From the NCBI RefSeq assembly GCF_019977295.1, contig NZ_AP024651.1, forward strand, positions 3,410,001 to 3,474,000: a stretch of 64,000 nucleotides of DNA, given 5' to 3'. Within the stretch, counting starts at the first letter, position 1. The number at the start of each line of letters is the position of its first letter. The position numbers and the translations under genes are program-made. This document shows positions 39,834-50,992 of the stretch, one piece after another. This DNA is from Arthrobacter sp. StoSoilB20. Lineage in GTDB: Bacteria > Actinomycetota > Actinomycetes > Actinomycetales > Micrococcaceae. The notes under the pieces were generated by a model that saw only the letters and a program-made list of their open reading frames with translations, had not been told where the DNA came from and did not search any database.

Positions 39834-40805
39834 ATGAGTCACGCGCACCCGGAAAACTGGCCCGTCCTGATCATCGCCGGCGCCTTGGACCCCCATCTCC
39901 TCAAGGACGTCAAGACCCTCGCCGCAGCCGCAGAGGAGTCAGATGGCAACCCGCCCTTCTCTGAGCAGACCCTGGTCATGCTGCGCGGCGCAGATTCCGG
40001 GGACCACTCCGTCTTGACCCTGGCACTGTACGCCCCCGACGAGGACTCCGATCCTGCCACCGGCGACGATCTGGCGGGTGTCGCCGTCGTCGTTGAAGCG
40101 CCTGACTCCAGCGGTGTCCTGGAACTGGCTGTCCACCCGAGCTACCGCAACCAGGGCGTGGCGGGAAGGCTGCTGGGCGGGTTGCAGGGCAAGCGGAGCC
40201 TGGAGGGACTCAGTGCGTGGTCCCACGGGAACCATGAGGCCGCTGCCGAACTCGCCGCCCGATTCGGCTACCAGGCCGTGCGGGAGCTGTGGAAGATGCG
40301 GCTCATGTCCTCCGCTTCGGTACTGCCCGATGCCGGCCTACCGGAGGGCGTGTCGCTGCGCGCCTTCGTGCCGGGCCAGGACGAGCAGGCATGGCTGGCA
40401 GCGAACCGTGCCGCGTTCGCCCACCACCCCGAGCAGGGTTCGATGACTTTGGCGGACCTCGAAGCCCGGAAGGCCGAAGATTGGTTCGATCCCGAAGGGT
40501 TCCTGTTGGCCGTCAATGCCGGCGGCGAGCTCCTGGGCTTCCACTGGACCAAGGTCCATCCCCGGCAGGGACCGCACCCGGCCATCGGCGAAGTGTACGT
40601 AGTGGGAGTTACTCCCGAAGCCCAAGGACTGGGACTGGGCAAGGCCCTGACGGTGGCCGGAATCAAGCATCTCCAGGACAAAGGCCTGCACGCCGTCATG
40701 CTGTACGTGGACGCCGACAACCAGGCTGCGGTAGCCCTATATCAGAAACTCGGCTTCGTCCGCTGGGATACCGATGTGATGTATGGACCTTTAACCAAAA
40801 ATTAA
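39834..40805 (+). CDS. mshD: Mycothiol synthase
   Basis: Acetylates Cys-GlcN-Ins with acetyl-CoA, the last step in mycothiol, the main low-molecular-weight thiol of actinobacteria. It has 323 residues with two GNAT domains. The N-terminal half contains SSGVLELAVHPSYRNQGVAGRLL. The C-terminal catalytic half has GEVYVVGVTPEAQGLGLGKALTVAG and then the MshD-typical MLYVDADNQAAVALYQKLGF. Length and both acetyl-CoA loops match characterised MshD. Its last codons overlap a candidate regulatory repeat for ppk. Confidence 0.95.
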   Translation: MSHAHPENWPVLIIAGALDPHLLKDVKTLAAAAEESDGNPPFSEQTLVMLRGADSGDHSVLTLALYAPDEDSDPATGDDLAGVAVVVEAPDSSGVLELAVHPSYRNQGVAGRLLGGLQGKRSLEGLSAWSHGNHEAAAELAARFGYQAVRELWKMRLMSSASVLPDAGLPEGVSLRAFVPGQDEQAWLAANRAAFAHHPEQGSMTLADLEARKAEDWFDPEGFLLAVNAGGELLGFHWTKVHPRQGPHPAIGEVYVVGVTPEAQGLGLGKALTVAGIKHLQDKGLHAVMLYVDADNQAAVALYQKLGFVRWDTDVMYGPLTKN

Positions 40806-40808
40806 CCA
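40791..40808 (+). promoter_or_regulatory. Candidate direct-repeat operator upstream of ppk
   Basis: TTAACCA occurs twice, at 40791-40797 and 40802-40808, with an 11-base period, overlapping the mshD stop and about 100 bases before ppk. An 11-base direct repeat is the architecture of PhoP (PHO-box) sites, and ppk is under PhoP control in streptomycetes. The match to the GTTCACC consensus is only partial. Confidence 0.35.
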
Positions 40809-40908
40809 GGGGTGATTGCCGGACGGAAAGCCGGTGACATCTATGATTCGGGCAGCCCAATTGCTTGTAATGTGGGAGGAAACCCCGTCCTGAGCTTAGG
40901 AGAACCCC

Positions 40909-43158
<2,250 letters not shown>

Positions 43159-43167
43159 AGGAAGCAC

Positions 43168-44136
43168 TTGAACAGCGATACCCCCGTGGCGGATCAGACT
43201 GACCACCCCGGCGAGCCGGTGGCTGTTGTCGCAGCCGGCGCTATTCCGTGGCGGCTCAACAAGGGTGCCCTTGAGGTACTCCTCATCCACCGGCCGCGGT
43301 ATGACGATTGGTCCTGGCCGAAAGGAAAGCTCGACGCCGGCGAAACGGTTCCTGAGTGCGCTGCCCGTGAAGTGTGGGAAGAGATAGGTCTCCAGGCACC
43401 GCTGGGCATCCCCCTTCCCGCAATCCATTACCACGTCTCTGCCGGTTTGAAGATTGTCCGGTATTGGGCTGTCCGGGTCAACGGAGCCCAGCTCAGGCCG
43501 GACGGCAAGGAAGTGGACAGCGTCATGTGGTGCAGTCCCGACAGGGCGGCCTCGTTCCTGAGCAACCCAACGGATGTGGAGCCGCTCGAGTACCTGGAGA
43601 AGGCGCACGTCCGGGGCGAACTGGACACATGGCCGCTGGTGCTGATCCGTCACGCCAAGGCAAAACCGCGGTCTTCCTGGACCAAAGCCGAGGGCGACCG
43701 TCCGTTGGCAGCGACGGGCCAGCGGCAGGCAGTTGCCGTTCAACGTCTCCTGGGCGTGTGGAAACCGCAGCGCGTGGTCACCAGCCCCTGGGCGCGCTGC
43801 GTTGCCACCATCGCCCCCTATGCCAAGGCCAGTGGGGCAAAGGTCAAACTGGTGGAAGCCTTGACCGAACACAGCCACCAGCGCTCCCCCAAGAAGACGG
43901 CGGCAGCGGTGGAGGCCCTGTTCGACAAACAGGTTCCGATCGCCGTCTGCACACACCGCCCTGCGCTTCCCACTGCCCTGAAACAGCTGGGACAACATAT
44001 GTCGCAGGGCCTGAAAGCCCTGCTACCGGCATCGGACCCGTACCTGACGCCGGGCGAAGTGATCGTCTGTCAGGTAGCGCGTGGTTCCGGGCGGAAGATT
44101 GTTTCCGTGGAGCAGGTCAAGCCCTTCGACGACTAG
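43168..44136 (+). CDS. Nudix hydrolase fused to a histidine phosphatase (MutT1-like)
   Basis: 322 residues from a TTG start behind GAGGAAG. The N-terminal Nudix domain (about 15-145) has the box GKLDAGETVPECAAREVWEEIGL, with all metal-binding Glu residues. The C-terminal histidine phosphatase domain (about 155-310) begins with VLIRHAKAKPRSSW (the RH catalytic motif) and has VTSPWARCVATIAPYA and the second catalytic His in AVCTHRPALP. Mycobacterial MutT1, with the same fusion, hydrolyses 8-oxo-dGTP and diadenosine polyphosphates. It is cotranscribed with ppk, suggesting a link between nucleotide clean-up and polyphosphate metabolism. Confidence 0.92.
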   Translation: MNSDTPVADQTDHPGEPVAVVAAGAIPWRLNKGALEVLLIHRPRYDDWSWPKGKLDAGETVPECAAREVWEEIGLQAPLGIPLPAIHYHVSAGLKIVRYWAVRVNGAQLRPDGKEVDSVMWCSPDRAASFLSNPTDVEPLEYLEKAHVRGELDTWPLVLIRHAKAKPRSSWTKAEGDRPLAATGQRQAVAVQRLLGVWKPQRVVTSPWARCVATIAPYAKASGAKVKLVEALTEHSHQRSPKKTAAAVEALFDKQVPIAVCTHRPALPTALKQLGQHMSQGLKALLPASDPYLTPGEVIVCQVARGSGRKIVSVEQVKPFDD

Positions 44137-44144
44137 GCAGTAGC

Positions 44145-44184
44145 TTGACCCCCGCACTTTTGTATCAGTAGATTGATACAAAAG
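44145..44184 (+). promoter_or_regulatory. Promoter and YtrA-type operator of the membrane protein-gntR module
   Basis: An 11-bp perfect inverted repeat CTTTTGTATCA (44157-44167) / TGATACAAAAG (44174-44184) with a 6-base spacer. It overlaps a predicted promoter: -35 TTGACC (44145-44150) and -10 TAGATT (44169-44174) at 18 bases. GTATCA...TGATAC is the typical YtrA-subfamily GntR half-site. An outer GACCCCC/GGGGGTC pair extends the dyad. Binding by the GntR protein encoded downstream would block the -10. Confidence 0.8.
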
Positions 44185-44200
44185 ATGTGGGGGTCTTGCT

Positions 44201-45862
44201 GTGGTTGTTGTGCCAACATTGTTTTTCCTGGCGCCGGTAGTCGGCGCCATCATCGTGTACTTGTTCCTGCGCATGCAGGTCTGGTCCAAGCCCGATGCCC
44301 AATCCGTTGCCTCGCACGGATTATGGGTGGGCATCATCGGGTGGATGGCCAGCTCACTGCAGGGTGCCATGAACGCCGGGATCATGCGCGCAAATCCCAT
44401 GGGATCCAGCGCCCCCGCAACTGCGGACCAGATCGCCACGGCCCTGGGCTGGCCGATCGCTGCCTGCCTCACGGTTCATGCCTTGGGGCAGTTGAGCTAC
44501 CCGGCACCGAAAGCTCCGCGCAGATACGCTGAACTCACCGTCCGCAGGATCCGCGACTTCCTTCCCCGAAAGCTTGCTTGGACCACCGCAGCAATCTTCG
44601 CAGTCGCAGCGCTGGTCATTGCGTGGATCGGGACCCTCCCGGGCCACACGCCGGTACTGCCGACACCCCCGGGCCAGGCGCCTCCTCAGGGCGGTGCGTA
44701 TCCGGACAACGGGTACGTGGGTCAAGGCCAGGACGGCCGCATTCCCGGAGTAGAGCTGGCAGCCTGGCTCGGCGGGGCCTTGCTGGTCCTGGCATTGGGA
44801 ACCGTGCTGGTACTTTTCCTGACCGCCCGCCGCCGCCAGTTGGAAACCCTCGACGGCGACGACAACCGAACACTCCGGATCATCGCCACCAACCGGCTGC
44901 TTCGAACAGTGGCCACCATCGCGGCCGGCCTGGCTGCCATCGCCGGCAACTTCGCGGCCCAGCCCGCACCCGGAGCACTTTGGCAATCGTCGTGGTTCAA
45001 CATCCTGGGCCTGGTCAACATGGTGGTGCTCCTCATGATGTGGGGTTGGCGGGTCCCGGAATTGCCGTCGCTGCACCAAGCGGCCAAGACCACCAGCGCC
45101 GCCACCCTCCGCGCCGATCCCCGCACCCACCCCGCTGCCCGGTTGGGCATTTCCGTCGGAGCAGCCCTGGGCGTGGTGGGCGGCATCGCCCTGGCGGCCG
45201 GCTACGCACTCATCCTGTTTCCTCCGCTACCACCCGCCGCGTGGTCCTTTCCCGCCCTGACGGCCATAGTGGCCTTACTGCTCCTTGCAACCATTGCTGC
45301 GGGCGAGTTCCTGACCGCCAGGAACTACGGCACGCCCGAGGCTCCACGCCACTGGCCGCGGCAACCCGTCTCCAGGGGCCTGCTGTCCTTTGCCATAGCC
45401 AGCGCCGTGGTACTGGCACTGGCAGTTGCCTTCGCCGTTGCCGGGGAAGTGAAACCGTTCGGTCCCAAGGCCTGGCCCGCCGTCGCCCTTCTCTCCGCAG
45501 TGGTTGCCCTGGCCGGGGCCGGTGCCATCCTGACTGTGCGTCGTCGTCGTGGTATCCCCGAGGCAGGCGGTAATGCAGGACTGGACTCCGCGCTCCGTGC
45601 CATCAGCATCTACAGGATCGTGCGGACGCTGGCGGCGTATGCCCTGGCGCAGGCCGGCGTACTGCTGGTCAGTACTGGAAACGCCTGGTACGAAGTGTTC
45701 CCGCCCGCACCCAGCCCGGATCCGATCGGCCCGAGCCCCGCGGTGGGCATTGGCCTGGTCCTGATCGTCCTCGGGGCCCTGGTCGCCTTGACACCGGTGC
45801 GGCGGCTCTTCCGGACCATTCCACGGGGTCACGCGGCCAAGCAGGGAGAACACGCACAATGA
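44201..45862 (+). CDS. Polytopic membrane protein in a GntR-regulated module
   Basis: 553 residues with about twelve predicted helices and no transporter signature that I recognise. There appear to be two or three related blocks of an arginine-rich loop followed by a helix pair: RRRQLETLDGDDNRTLRIIATNRLLRTVATIAAG and RRRRGIPEAGGNAGLDSALRAISIYRIVRTLAAYA (compared in parts: TNRLLRTVA against IYRIVRTLA). This suggests an internal duplication. The start is GTG just past the operator. The last four bases overlap the gntR start (ATGA). Its role is unknown. The module resembles YtrA-controlled membrane or ABC-type envelope-stress operons, but no ATPase is present here. Confidence 0.75.
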   Translation: MVVVPTLFFLAPVVGAIIVYLFLRMQVWSKPDAQSVASHGLWVGIIGWMASSLQGAMNAGIMRANPMGSSAPATADQIATALGWPIAACLTVHALGQLSYPAPKAPRRYAELTVRRIRDFLPRKLAWTTAAIFAVAALVIAWIGTLPGHTPVLPTPPGQAPPQGGAYPDNGYVGQGQDGRIPGVELAAWLGGALLVLALGTVLVLFLTARRRQLETLDGDDNRTLRIIATNRLLRTVATIAAGLAAIAGNFAAQPAPGALWQSSWFNILGLVNMVVLLMMWGWRVPELPSLHQAAKTTSAATLRADPRTHPAARLGISVGAALGVVGGIALAAGYALILFPPLPPAAWSFPALTAIVALLLLATIAAGEFLTARNYGTPEAPRHWPRQPVSRGLLSFAIASAVVLALAVAFAVAGEVKPFGPKAWPAVALLSAVVALAGAGAILTVRRRRGIPEAGGNAGLDSALRAISIYRIVRTLAAYALAQAGVLLVSTGNAWYEVFPPAPSPDPIGPSPAVGIGLVLIVLGALVALTPVRRLFRTIPRGHAAKQGEHAQ

Positions 45863-46251
45863 CGGCCGGGATCACTGTGGACCTCTCCGATCCTGTTCCG
45901 CCGTACGAACAGATCCGCCGGCAACTCAGTTCCCTCATAGCAGTGGGCATCCTTGAACCGGGGAGCCGCTTGCCCACGGTGCGCAGCCTGGCCGCTGACC
46001 TCGGCATCGCAGCGGGAACCGTGGCGCGCGCCTATAAGGAGCTGGAGCAGGGCGGACTGATTGAATCACGACGCCGGAACGGGACTGTCGTCGTCGGCCC
46101 GCCTCCCGCGCCCCACGGGACTGTCCGTTCGGACGCTGCGGTGATGGCCGCCGTCGACGGCTTGATCCGGACGGCCAGGGGTGCCGGCATTGGTGACGAC
46201 ACTCTCATAGATCTGGTTCGAGGCAGGCTGACCAGTAAGCTGGACTCGTGA
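45859..46251 (+). CDS. GntR-family regulator, YtrA subfamily
   Basis: 130 residues. The N-terminal winged helix (about 5-75) reads [55 protein letters not shown], quoted here as the motif set [28 protein letters not shown]. Only about 50 residues follow, the short C-terminus of the YtrA subfamily rather than a full effector domain. It overlaps the membrane gene upstream (ATGA) and thyA downstream (GTGA), so the four genes may be one operon. The operator at 44157-44184 is its likely target. Confidence 0.93.
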   Translation: MTAGITVDLSDPVPPYEQIRRQLSSLIAVGILEPGSRLPTVRSLAADLGIAAGTVARAYKELEQGGLIESRRRNGTVVVGPPPAPHGTVRSDAAVMAAVDGLIRTARGAGIGDDTLIDLVRGRLTSKLDS

Positions 46252-47051
46252 GCATCCCCACCCCTTATGAAGACCTCCTGCGCGACGTCATGGCCAACGG
46301 CACGCACAAGTCGGACCGCACCGGAACCGGAACCCGCAGCGTCTTCGGCCGCCAGTTGAGGTTCGATCTTGCCGGGAGCTTCCCGCTGATCACCACCAAG
46401 CGGGTCCATTTCAAGTCCGTGGCGGTAGAGCTCCTGTGGTTCCTGCGCGGCGACTCGAACGTGAAGTGGATGCAGGACCAAGGCGTCTCCATCTGGGACG
46501 AATGGGCGGACGCCGACGGCGAGCTCGGCCCGGTATACGGCGTCCAATGGCGCAGCTGGCCAACCCCCGACGGCGGGCACATCGACCAGATCTCCGAGCT
46601 CATGGCCAACCTGGCCGCCAACCCGGATTCGCGCCGGCACATCGTGTCCGCATGGAACGTCTCCGAGCTCAAGGACATGGCGTTGCCTCCGTGCCACGCG
46701 TTCTTCCAGTTCTACGTCGCAGACGGGAAACTGTCCTGCCAGCTGTACCAACGCTCCGCCGACACGTTCCTGGGCGTTCCCTTCAACATTGCCTCCTACG
46801 CACTGCTGACCCGGATGGTGGCGCAGCAACTGGACCTGGAGCCGGGCGAATTCGTCTGGACCGGCGGAGACGTCCACGTCTACGACAACCACGTGGACCA
46901 GGTTGCCGAGCAGCTCGGCCGTGAGCCTTACGAGTACCCGCAACTGAAGATCCTCCGGAAGCCGGACTCCATCTTCGACTACACCCTGGACGACTTCGAG
47001 GTTGTGGACTACCGCCACCACCCCACCATCAAGGCCCCGATCGCCGTATGA
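46248..47051 (+). CDS. thyA: Thymidylate synthase
   Basis: Converts dUMP to dTMP using 5,10-methylene-tetrahydrofolate as carbon and hydride donor. It has 267 residues from a GTG that overlaps the gntR stop by four bases. The catalytic Cys is at about residue 149 in [12 protein letters not shown], with the folate-binding [11 protein letters not shown] near the N-terminus and the dUMP-binding [27 protein letters not shown] and HVYDNH motifs all present. It is immediately followed by dfrA with an ATGA overlap, so dihydrofolate made by ThyA is recycled by the next gene product. Confidence 0.98.
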   Translation: MSIPTPYEDLLRDVMANGTHKSDRTGTGTRSVFGRQLRFDLAGSFPLITTKRVHFKSVAVELLWFLRGDSNVKWMQDQGVSIWDEWADADGELGPVYGVQWRSWPTPDGGHIDQISELMANLAANPDSRRHIVSAWNVSELKDMALPPCHAFFQFYVADGKLSCQLYQRSADTFLGVPFNIASYALLTRMVAQQLDLEPGEFVWTGGDVHVYDNHVDQVAEQLGREPYEYPQLKILRKPDSIFDYTLDDFEVVDYRHHPTIKAPIAV

Positions 47052-47665
47052 GCACGACTTCCCCCGGGACTCCCTCCCAGCTTCCCGGCGTCATCTTCAC
47101 CCAGGAGACCGCCGCGCGCATGACGGGCATCGGCATGGTGTGGGCGCAGACAAAGTCCGGCGTGATCGGCAAGGACGGCTCCATGCCGTGGCACCTCCCC
47201 GAGGACCTCAAGCACTTCAGCCAACTCACCACCGGCCACCCCGTCATCATGGGCCGCAAGACGTGGCTGTCCTTCCCGGAAAAGTACCGTCCCCTCCCGG
47301 GCCGGACCAATATTGTGGTGACCCGCAACGCAGACTGGGCGTCCACGCCCGAGGCCCAGGGCGCCGTCGTGGTTTCATCACTGGACGCGGCCCTCCTGGA
47401 GTCGCAGTTCGCGCCCGGTGGCCAAAAAGTCTGGATCATCGGCGGCGGCGAAATCTTTGGACAATCCATGGAGATAGCAAACCTGGCCGTCATCACCATC
47501 ATCGACGCCGATCCGGAGGGCGACACCTTCGCTCCCGAACTCGGCGATGATTGGACCTTCGACGCCGTAGCCCCGTCCGAGGGCTGGCTCACCGCCAAGA
47601 ACGGCACCAACTACCGGTTCACTACGTGGCGCCGAAACGCAACCCAGGAAAGCCAAGAGAGCTGA
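47048..47665 (+). CDS. dfrA: Dihydrofolate reductase
   Basis: Reduces dihydrofolate to tetrahydrofolate with NADPH; target of trimethoprim. It has 205 residues, slightly long because of a 25-residue N-terminal extension before [31 protein letters not shown]. The family residues visible are the W-x-L-P-x-D active-site motif with the catalytic Asp/Glu, [15 protein letters not shown] for NADPH binding, and [11 protein letters not shown]. It is translationally coupled to thyA (ATGA). A later start near residue 25 cannot be excluded. Confidence 0.97.
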   Translation: MSTTSPGTPSQLPGVIFTQETAARMTGIGMVWAQTKSGVIGKDGSMPWHLPEDLKHFSQLTTGHPVIMGRKTWLSFPEKYRPLPGRTNIVVTRNADWASTPEAQGAVVVSSLDAALLESQFAPGGQKVWIIGGGEIFGQSMEIANLAVITIIDADPEGDTFAPELGDDWTFDAVAPSEGWLTAKNGTNYRFTTWRRNATQESQES

Positions 47666-47667
47666 GC

Positions 47668-47892
47668 ATGCTGAAGAAACCCGAAACCCTGTTTGTGCTG
47701 GGCTATATGCTGCTGCCGCTCTTCGCCCTGATCTCCGCCATTGTGGGACTGACCATGATCCTGGGCGGCAACAAGATCGCCGGAATCATCGTGCTGATCG
47801 TTGTCACGCAGGTATTTACGTTCAGTGCCTTCTTCGCCGTGCGCAAGCGCAAAGCCCTCTTGCTTGAAGAGCACGACGCCGGCGCCCTCTAA
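47668..47892 (+). CDS. Small two-helix membrane protein
   Basis: 74 residues from MLKKPETLFVLGY, two bases after the dfrA stop and therefore coupled to it. Two transmembrane helices (about 8-32 and 36-58) are followed by a charged tail (VRKRKALLLEEHDAGAL). I recognise no family. Similar small membrane proteins follow dfrA in related actinobacteria, to my recollection, but no function is established. Longer in-frame starts upstream lie inside dfrA. Confidence 0.8.
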   Translation: MLKKPETLFVLGYMLLPLFALISAIVGLTMILGGNKIAGIIVLIVVTQVFTFSAFFAVRKRKALLLEEHDAGAL

Positions 47893-47997
47893 GAAGCGCT
47901 GAAGCCGCGGCCGGCTGCCGCGCGGCACCTGGGAACTCGTGGTGCCCGCCCGTTGCGTGCGTGACGTAATCAACAGCGGCGGTTTGCTCCGAAAGTC

Positions 47998-48003
47998 TAG
48001 ACT
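47998..48003 (+). promoter_or_regulatory. Predicted -10 of asd, placed for a leaderless mRNA
   Basis: TAGACT ends seven bases before the asd ATG at 48010, so transcription should begin at or within a base or two of the start codon. No ribosome site is visible between. No good -35 is seen. Confidence 0.4.
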
Positions 48004-48009
48004 TGTTCA

Positions 48010-49164
48010 ATGACTACAGCAGCTAATCCGTCCGTTGGACTGGTCGGTTGGCGTGGCATGGTCGGCTCCGTCCTGATGCAGCGCATGCAGGAAGAGAACG
48101 ACTTCGCCAACATCAACCCGGTATTTTTCTCCACCTCGAACGCGGGAGGTGCGGCCCCGTCCTTCCTGGACTCTGCCGCCGGCGACCCCGGCAAGCTCGA
48201 GGACGCGTTCGATATTGAGACCCTGGCCAAGCTGCCGATCATTGTCACCGCCCAGGGCGGCGACTACACCAAGCAGGTCCACAGCGAACTTCGCAGCCGT
48301 GGCTGGGACGGCCTCTGGATCGACGCCGCTTCCACCCTGCGCATGAACGATGACTCGATCATCGTCCTGGACCCCATCAACCGCGATGTCATCGACGCCG
48401 GCCTGTCCGGGGGCGTGAAGGACTTCATCGGCGGCAACTGCACGGTTTCCTGCATGCTGATGGGCCTCGGTGGCCTGTTCAAGAACAACCTGGTGGAGTG
48501 GGGAACCTCCATGACGTACCAGGCTGCCTCCGGTGGCGGAGCCCGTCACATGCGTGAACTCCTGAACCAGTTCGGCACCCTCAACAACGAGGTCAGCAGC
48601 GAACTGCAGGATCCGGCGTCGGCGATCCTTGAAATCGACCACAAGGTCCTCGCTGCACAGCGCACCGGCGTTGACGCCACCCAGTTCGGCGTGCCGCTGG
48701 CCGGCTCACTGATCCCTTGGATCGATGCCGACCTCGGCAACGGCCAGTCCAAGGAAGAGTGGAAAGCCGGCGTCGAAACCAACAAGATTCTCGGCACCGG
48801 CAACGGAACGGCCGGCAAGGACCACATCGCCATGGACGGACTCTGCGTCCGGATCGGCGCCATGCGTTCGCACTCCCAGGCCCTGACGCTCAAGCTGCGC
48901 GAAGACCTGTCCGTGACCGAAATCGAGAACCTCCTGGCCAAGGACAACGAGTGGGCCAAGGTTGTTCCCAACACCAAGGAAGCCTCCATGGCGGACCTGA
49001 CCCCCGTGGCAGCCTCCGGAACCCTGGACATCCCCGTGGGCCGTATCCGCAAGCTCGAAATGGGCCCGGAGTACATCAGCGCCTTCACAGTTGGCGACCA
49101 GCTCCTGTGGGGTGCAGCCGAGCCGCTGCGCCGCATGCTCAACATCGCCACGGGCAAGCTCTAG
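48010..49164 (+). CDS. asd: Aspartate-semialdehyde dehydrogenase
   Basis: Reduces aspartyl phosphate to aspartate semialdehyde, the branch point to lysine/diaminopimelate, threonine and methionine. It has 384 residues. The NADP-binding [18 protein letters not shown] is at the N-terminus. The catalytic Cys is at about residue 144 in [17 protein letters not shown]. The catalytic His is in [16 protein letters not shown]. Length and these motifs match the longer enteric-type Asd rather than the roughly 340-residue form common in other actinobacteria. It is monocistronic, with a terminator just after. Confidence 0.96.
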   Translation: MTTAANPSVGLVGWRGMVGSVLMQRMQEENDFANINPVFFSTSNAGGAAPSFLDSAAGDPGKLEDAFDIETLAKLPIIVTAQGGDYTKQVHSELRSRGWDGLWIDAASTLRMNDDSIIVLDPINRDVIDAGLSGGVKDFIGGNCTVSCMLMGLGGLFKNNLVEWGTSMTYQAASGGGARHMRELLNQFGTLNNEVSSELQDPASAILEIDHKVLAAQRTGVDATQFGVPLAGSLIPWIDADLGNGQSKEEWKAGVETNKILGTGNGTAGKDHIAMDGLCVRIGAMRSHSQALTLKLREDLSVTEIENLLAKDNEWAKVVPNTKEASMADLTPVAASGTLDIPVGRIRKLEMGPEYISAFTVGDQLLWGAAEPLRRMLNIATGKL

Positions 49165-49184
49165 GCTGCTCCAACCCGCTGCTG

Positions 49185-49227
49185 ACCCGCTGTTCCGTTG
49201 CTTCACGGCCTCGGAACAGCGGGTTTT
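49185..49227 (+). terminator. Terminator after asd
   Basis: 13-bp stem ACCCGCTGTTCCG/CGGAACAGCGGGT (49185-49197 and 49212-49224) with a 14-base loop, followed by TTTTCGCGTT. It also faces the convergent winged-helix gene. Confidence 0.85.
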
Positions 49228-49264
49228 CGCGTTGTCGGTGTATTTATGGCCCCCGGTTGCCTGT

Positions 49265-50395
49265 TCAGCCGGCCATGAATTTCACGTACGCCCTGCCCTG
49301 GGCTTGGAAGGAGCGCTCAGCGGCAGCCCCCAATTGCCCGGCGAACGGCTCGGGTGCGACGCCCACTGACTTGCCGCTCATGGTCCTGACCCAAGTTCCC
49401 ACCACTTCTCCGCCGGATACGATGATGCGTTTGAAAACGCCGTTCCTGCCAGGCACCACCTGCCCGGCATGCTCGGGAGCCAGCACCAGGCTCCGGTCCT
49501 GGTAGCCGAGCAGGTACTCATCGAAGCCAGGAAGTGCCAGCAGCGAGCGCGACCCTGGGACGCCGTCGTCGAGCATCGCAGCAGTCTCCGGCGACACCCA
49601 ATAACTGCTGCCGCCCAACGGCACCTCAACCAGCCGGCCATGCAGGGTCTTCAGGGCCGCCCGCGCCTCAAGAAGCGGGACCTGGCTCCACCACGAGAAG
49701 TCCTTGATGGTCGCCGGTCCGTGGCTCCTGACGTAGCGGAACAACAATTCTGCTATGCCTTCCTCGCGGCCAAGCTCCCTGGATTCGGGGATCCAGTCCT
49801 CAAACGGCACAAACAGCTGCTGCAAGCCTGCCTTCCCGCTGGCCGCAGCCATGGGCCCCTGAACCAGCCACGCACGCTGGCACAGACTCCCCAGCAAGTG
49901 GATCCCCCGCTGCGCTTTGGTGGCCTGGCCTGCTTCCTCAAAGGCCTGGAACAACTGCTCACGGCTCGCTCCGGGCGCACCCCCGGCCTTCAGGGACTCC
50001 GCTGTCTTGAAGGCGATGTCCCGGCAATGGCTGATGTCGTCCGGCGTGATGCCCAGTTCACGATGCCTGCCGGCCACCACGGACATGAGCCGGTCACTGG
50101 TGATGCCCAGGATCCAGCGGAGATCCTCAGGGGCCAGGAGGTGAAGGGTACCCCGCATGGGCCAGGAACGGACCACGCTCCCGGCGTCGAGTGCGGCCCG
50201 GACATCCGAGGCATGGGTGCCGGGAACCCGCTGCCCGACAGCCCACAGCGCATGGCCCAGGTCCTGGGCCTGCATGGCGGTCATCCAACGAACGGCGTCG
50301 GCAACCGAGGGGAAGCCACCACCCAGCAGGCCTTGGCTGACGAGCCGCAAACGGCCCATCACACGGGGACTGGGACTTTTGAGGGCTGCAGGCAT
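49265..50395 (-). CDS. Winged-helix DNA-binding (HTH_42) protein, AlkZ/YcaQ-like
   Basis: 376 residues. This superfamily includes AlkZ and YcaQ DNA glycosylases, which unhook alkylated or cross-linked bases. The catalytic-type QxQ motif is visible as MQAQDLGHALW (Gln42 and Gln44), followed by RSWPMRGTLHLLAPEDLRWIL, both family hallmarks. The central winged-helix region (about 205-260, GPATIKDFSWWSQVP) and the C-terminal LPGFDEYLLGYQDRSLVL are typical. The in vivo substrate is not predictable; actinobacterial members often protect against self-made or environmental alkylating compounds. It is a lone gene divergent from a small membrane protein. Confidence 0.85.
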   Translation of the reverse strand: MPAALKSPSPRVMGRLRLVSQGLLGGGFPSVADAVRWMTAMQAQDLGHALWAVGQRVPGTHASDVRAALDAGSVVRSWPMRGTLHLLAPEDLRWILGITSDRLMSVVAGRHRELGITPDDISHCRDIAFKTAESLKAGGAPGASREQLFQAFEEAGQATKAQRGIHLLGSLCQRAWLVQGPMAAASGKAGLQQLFVPFEDWIPESRELGREEGIAELLFRYVRSHGPATIKDFSWWSQVPLLEARAALKTLHGRLVEVPLGGSSYWVSPETAAMLDDGVPGSRSLLALPGFDEYLLGYQDRSLVLAPEHAGQVVPGRNGVFKRIIVSGGEVVGTWVRTMSGKSVGVAPEPFAGQLGAAAERSFQAQGRAYVKFMAG

Positions 50396-50480
50396 GCTTC
50401 ATCCTAAAAGGGCAGGCATGCACAGGGAACCTTGCCGCGCCTCCCAGCCCCTACCCAGCAGCGGATCCTAGGATGGATTC

Positions 50481-50960
50481 ATGCTTTTCGGAGATCTTGC
50501 CCCGTTTGTGCGGCCGATGAGCCGGTGGTTGGCTACCGCCGGCTGGTTCTGCACGCTCGCGGGGCTTGGTGCGGGCCTGGTGGTCGCGGTGGGAACGGGC
50601 GTCAGCCTTTCCCCCTCGATGCAGGCCATCCAGACAGTCAGCCTCGTAGCAACCGCGGCAGCTGCCCTGCTCATCGGCACCGCAGCGATCTGCCAACCCG
50701 TCTCCGACCGCGACGACGACGCCCCCGAGCCGTGGTTCTACCCAACCGCCGCCGCCCAGGTCCGCAGCTTCCTGCTGGGAGCCATTGTCATGCTCCTGGG
50801 CCTGGTGGGTTTCGCAGCCGCCGGCCTGTTCATGCCCAGTGGACCATCGCCGCAAAGTATCGCGTTCAGCCAGATCTTCTTGCTGGGCTCCGTCAGTTGC
50901 GGCCTCACGTTCCTGTTGCTCAACAAGATCCTGCCGATCGCCGAGCGGCGGACGCGCTAG
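50481..50960 (+). CDS. Four-helix membrane protein, function unknown
   Basis: 159 residues with four predicted transmembrane helices (about 18-40, 50-70, 96-118, 130-148), a short acidic cytoplasmic loop (SDRDDDAPEP) between helices 2 and 3, and a basic C-terminus. No family is recognised. It stands alone between the divergent winged-helix gene and a tandem repeat, which may carry its transcription end. Confidence 0.75.
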   Translation: MLFGDLAPFVRPMSRWLATAGWFCTLAGLGAGLVVAVGTGVSLSPSMQAIQTVSLVATAAAALLIGTAAICQPVSDRDDDAPEPWFYPTAAAQVRSFLLGAIVMLLGLVGFAAAGLFMPSGPSPQSIAFSQIFLLGSVSCGLTFLLLNKILPIAERRTR

Positions 50961-50992
50961 GGTCGCCGGCGTCGCGCACTTGGCCGCGCTGC

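Noticed and set aside
44147..44195. Intrinsic terminator after the Nudix/phosphatase gene
   Set aside because: The dyad could terminate, but there is no T-tract, and its core matches a YtrA-type operator overlapping a promoter for the next gene.
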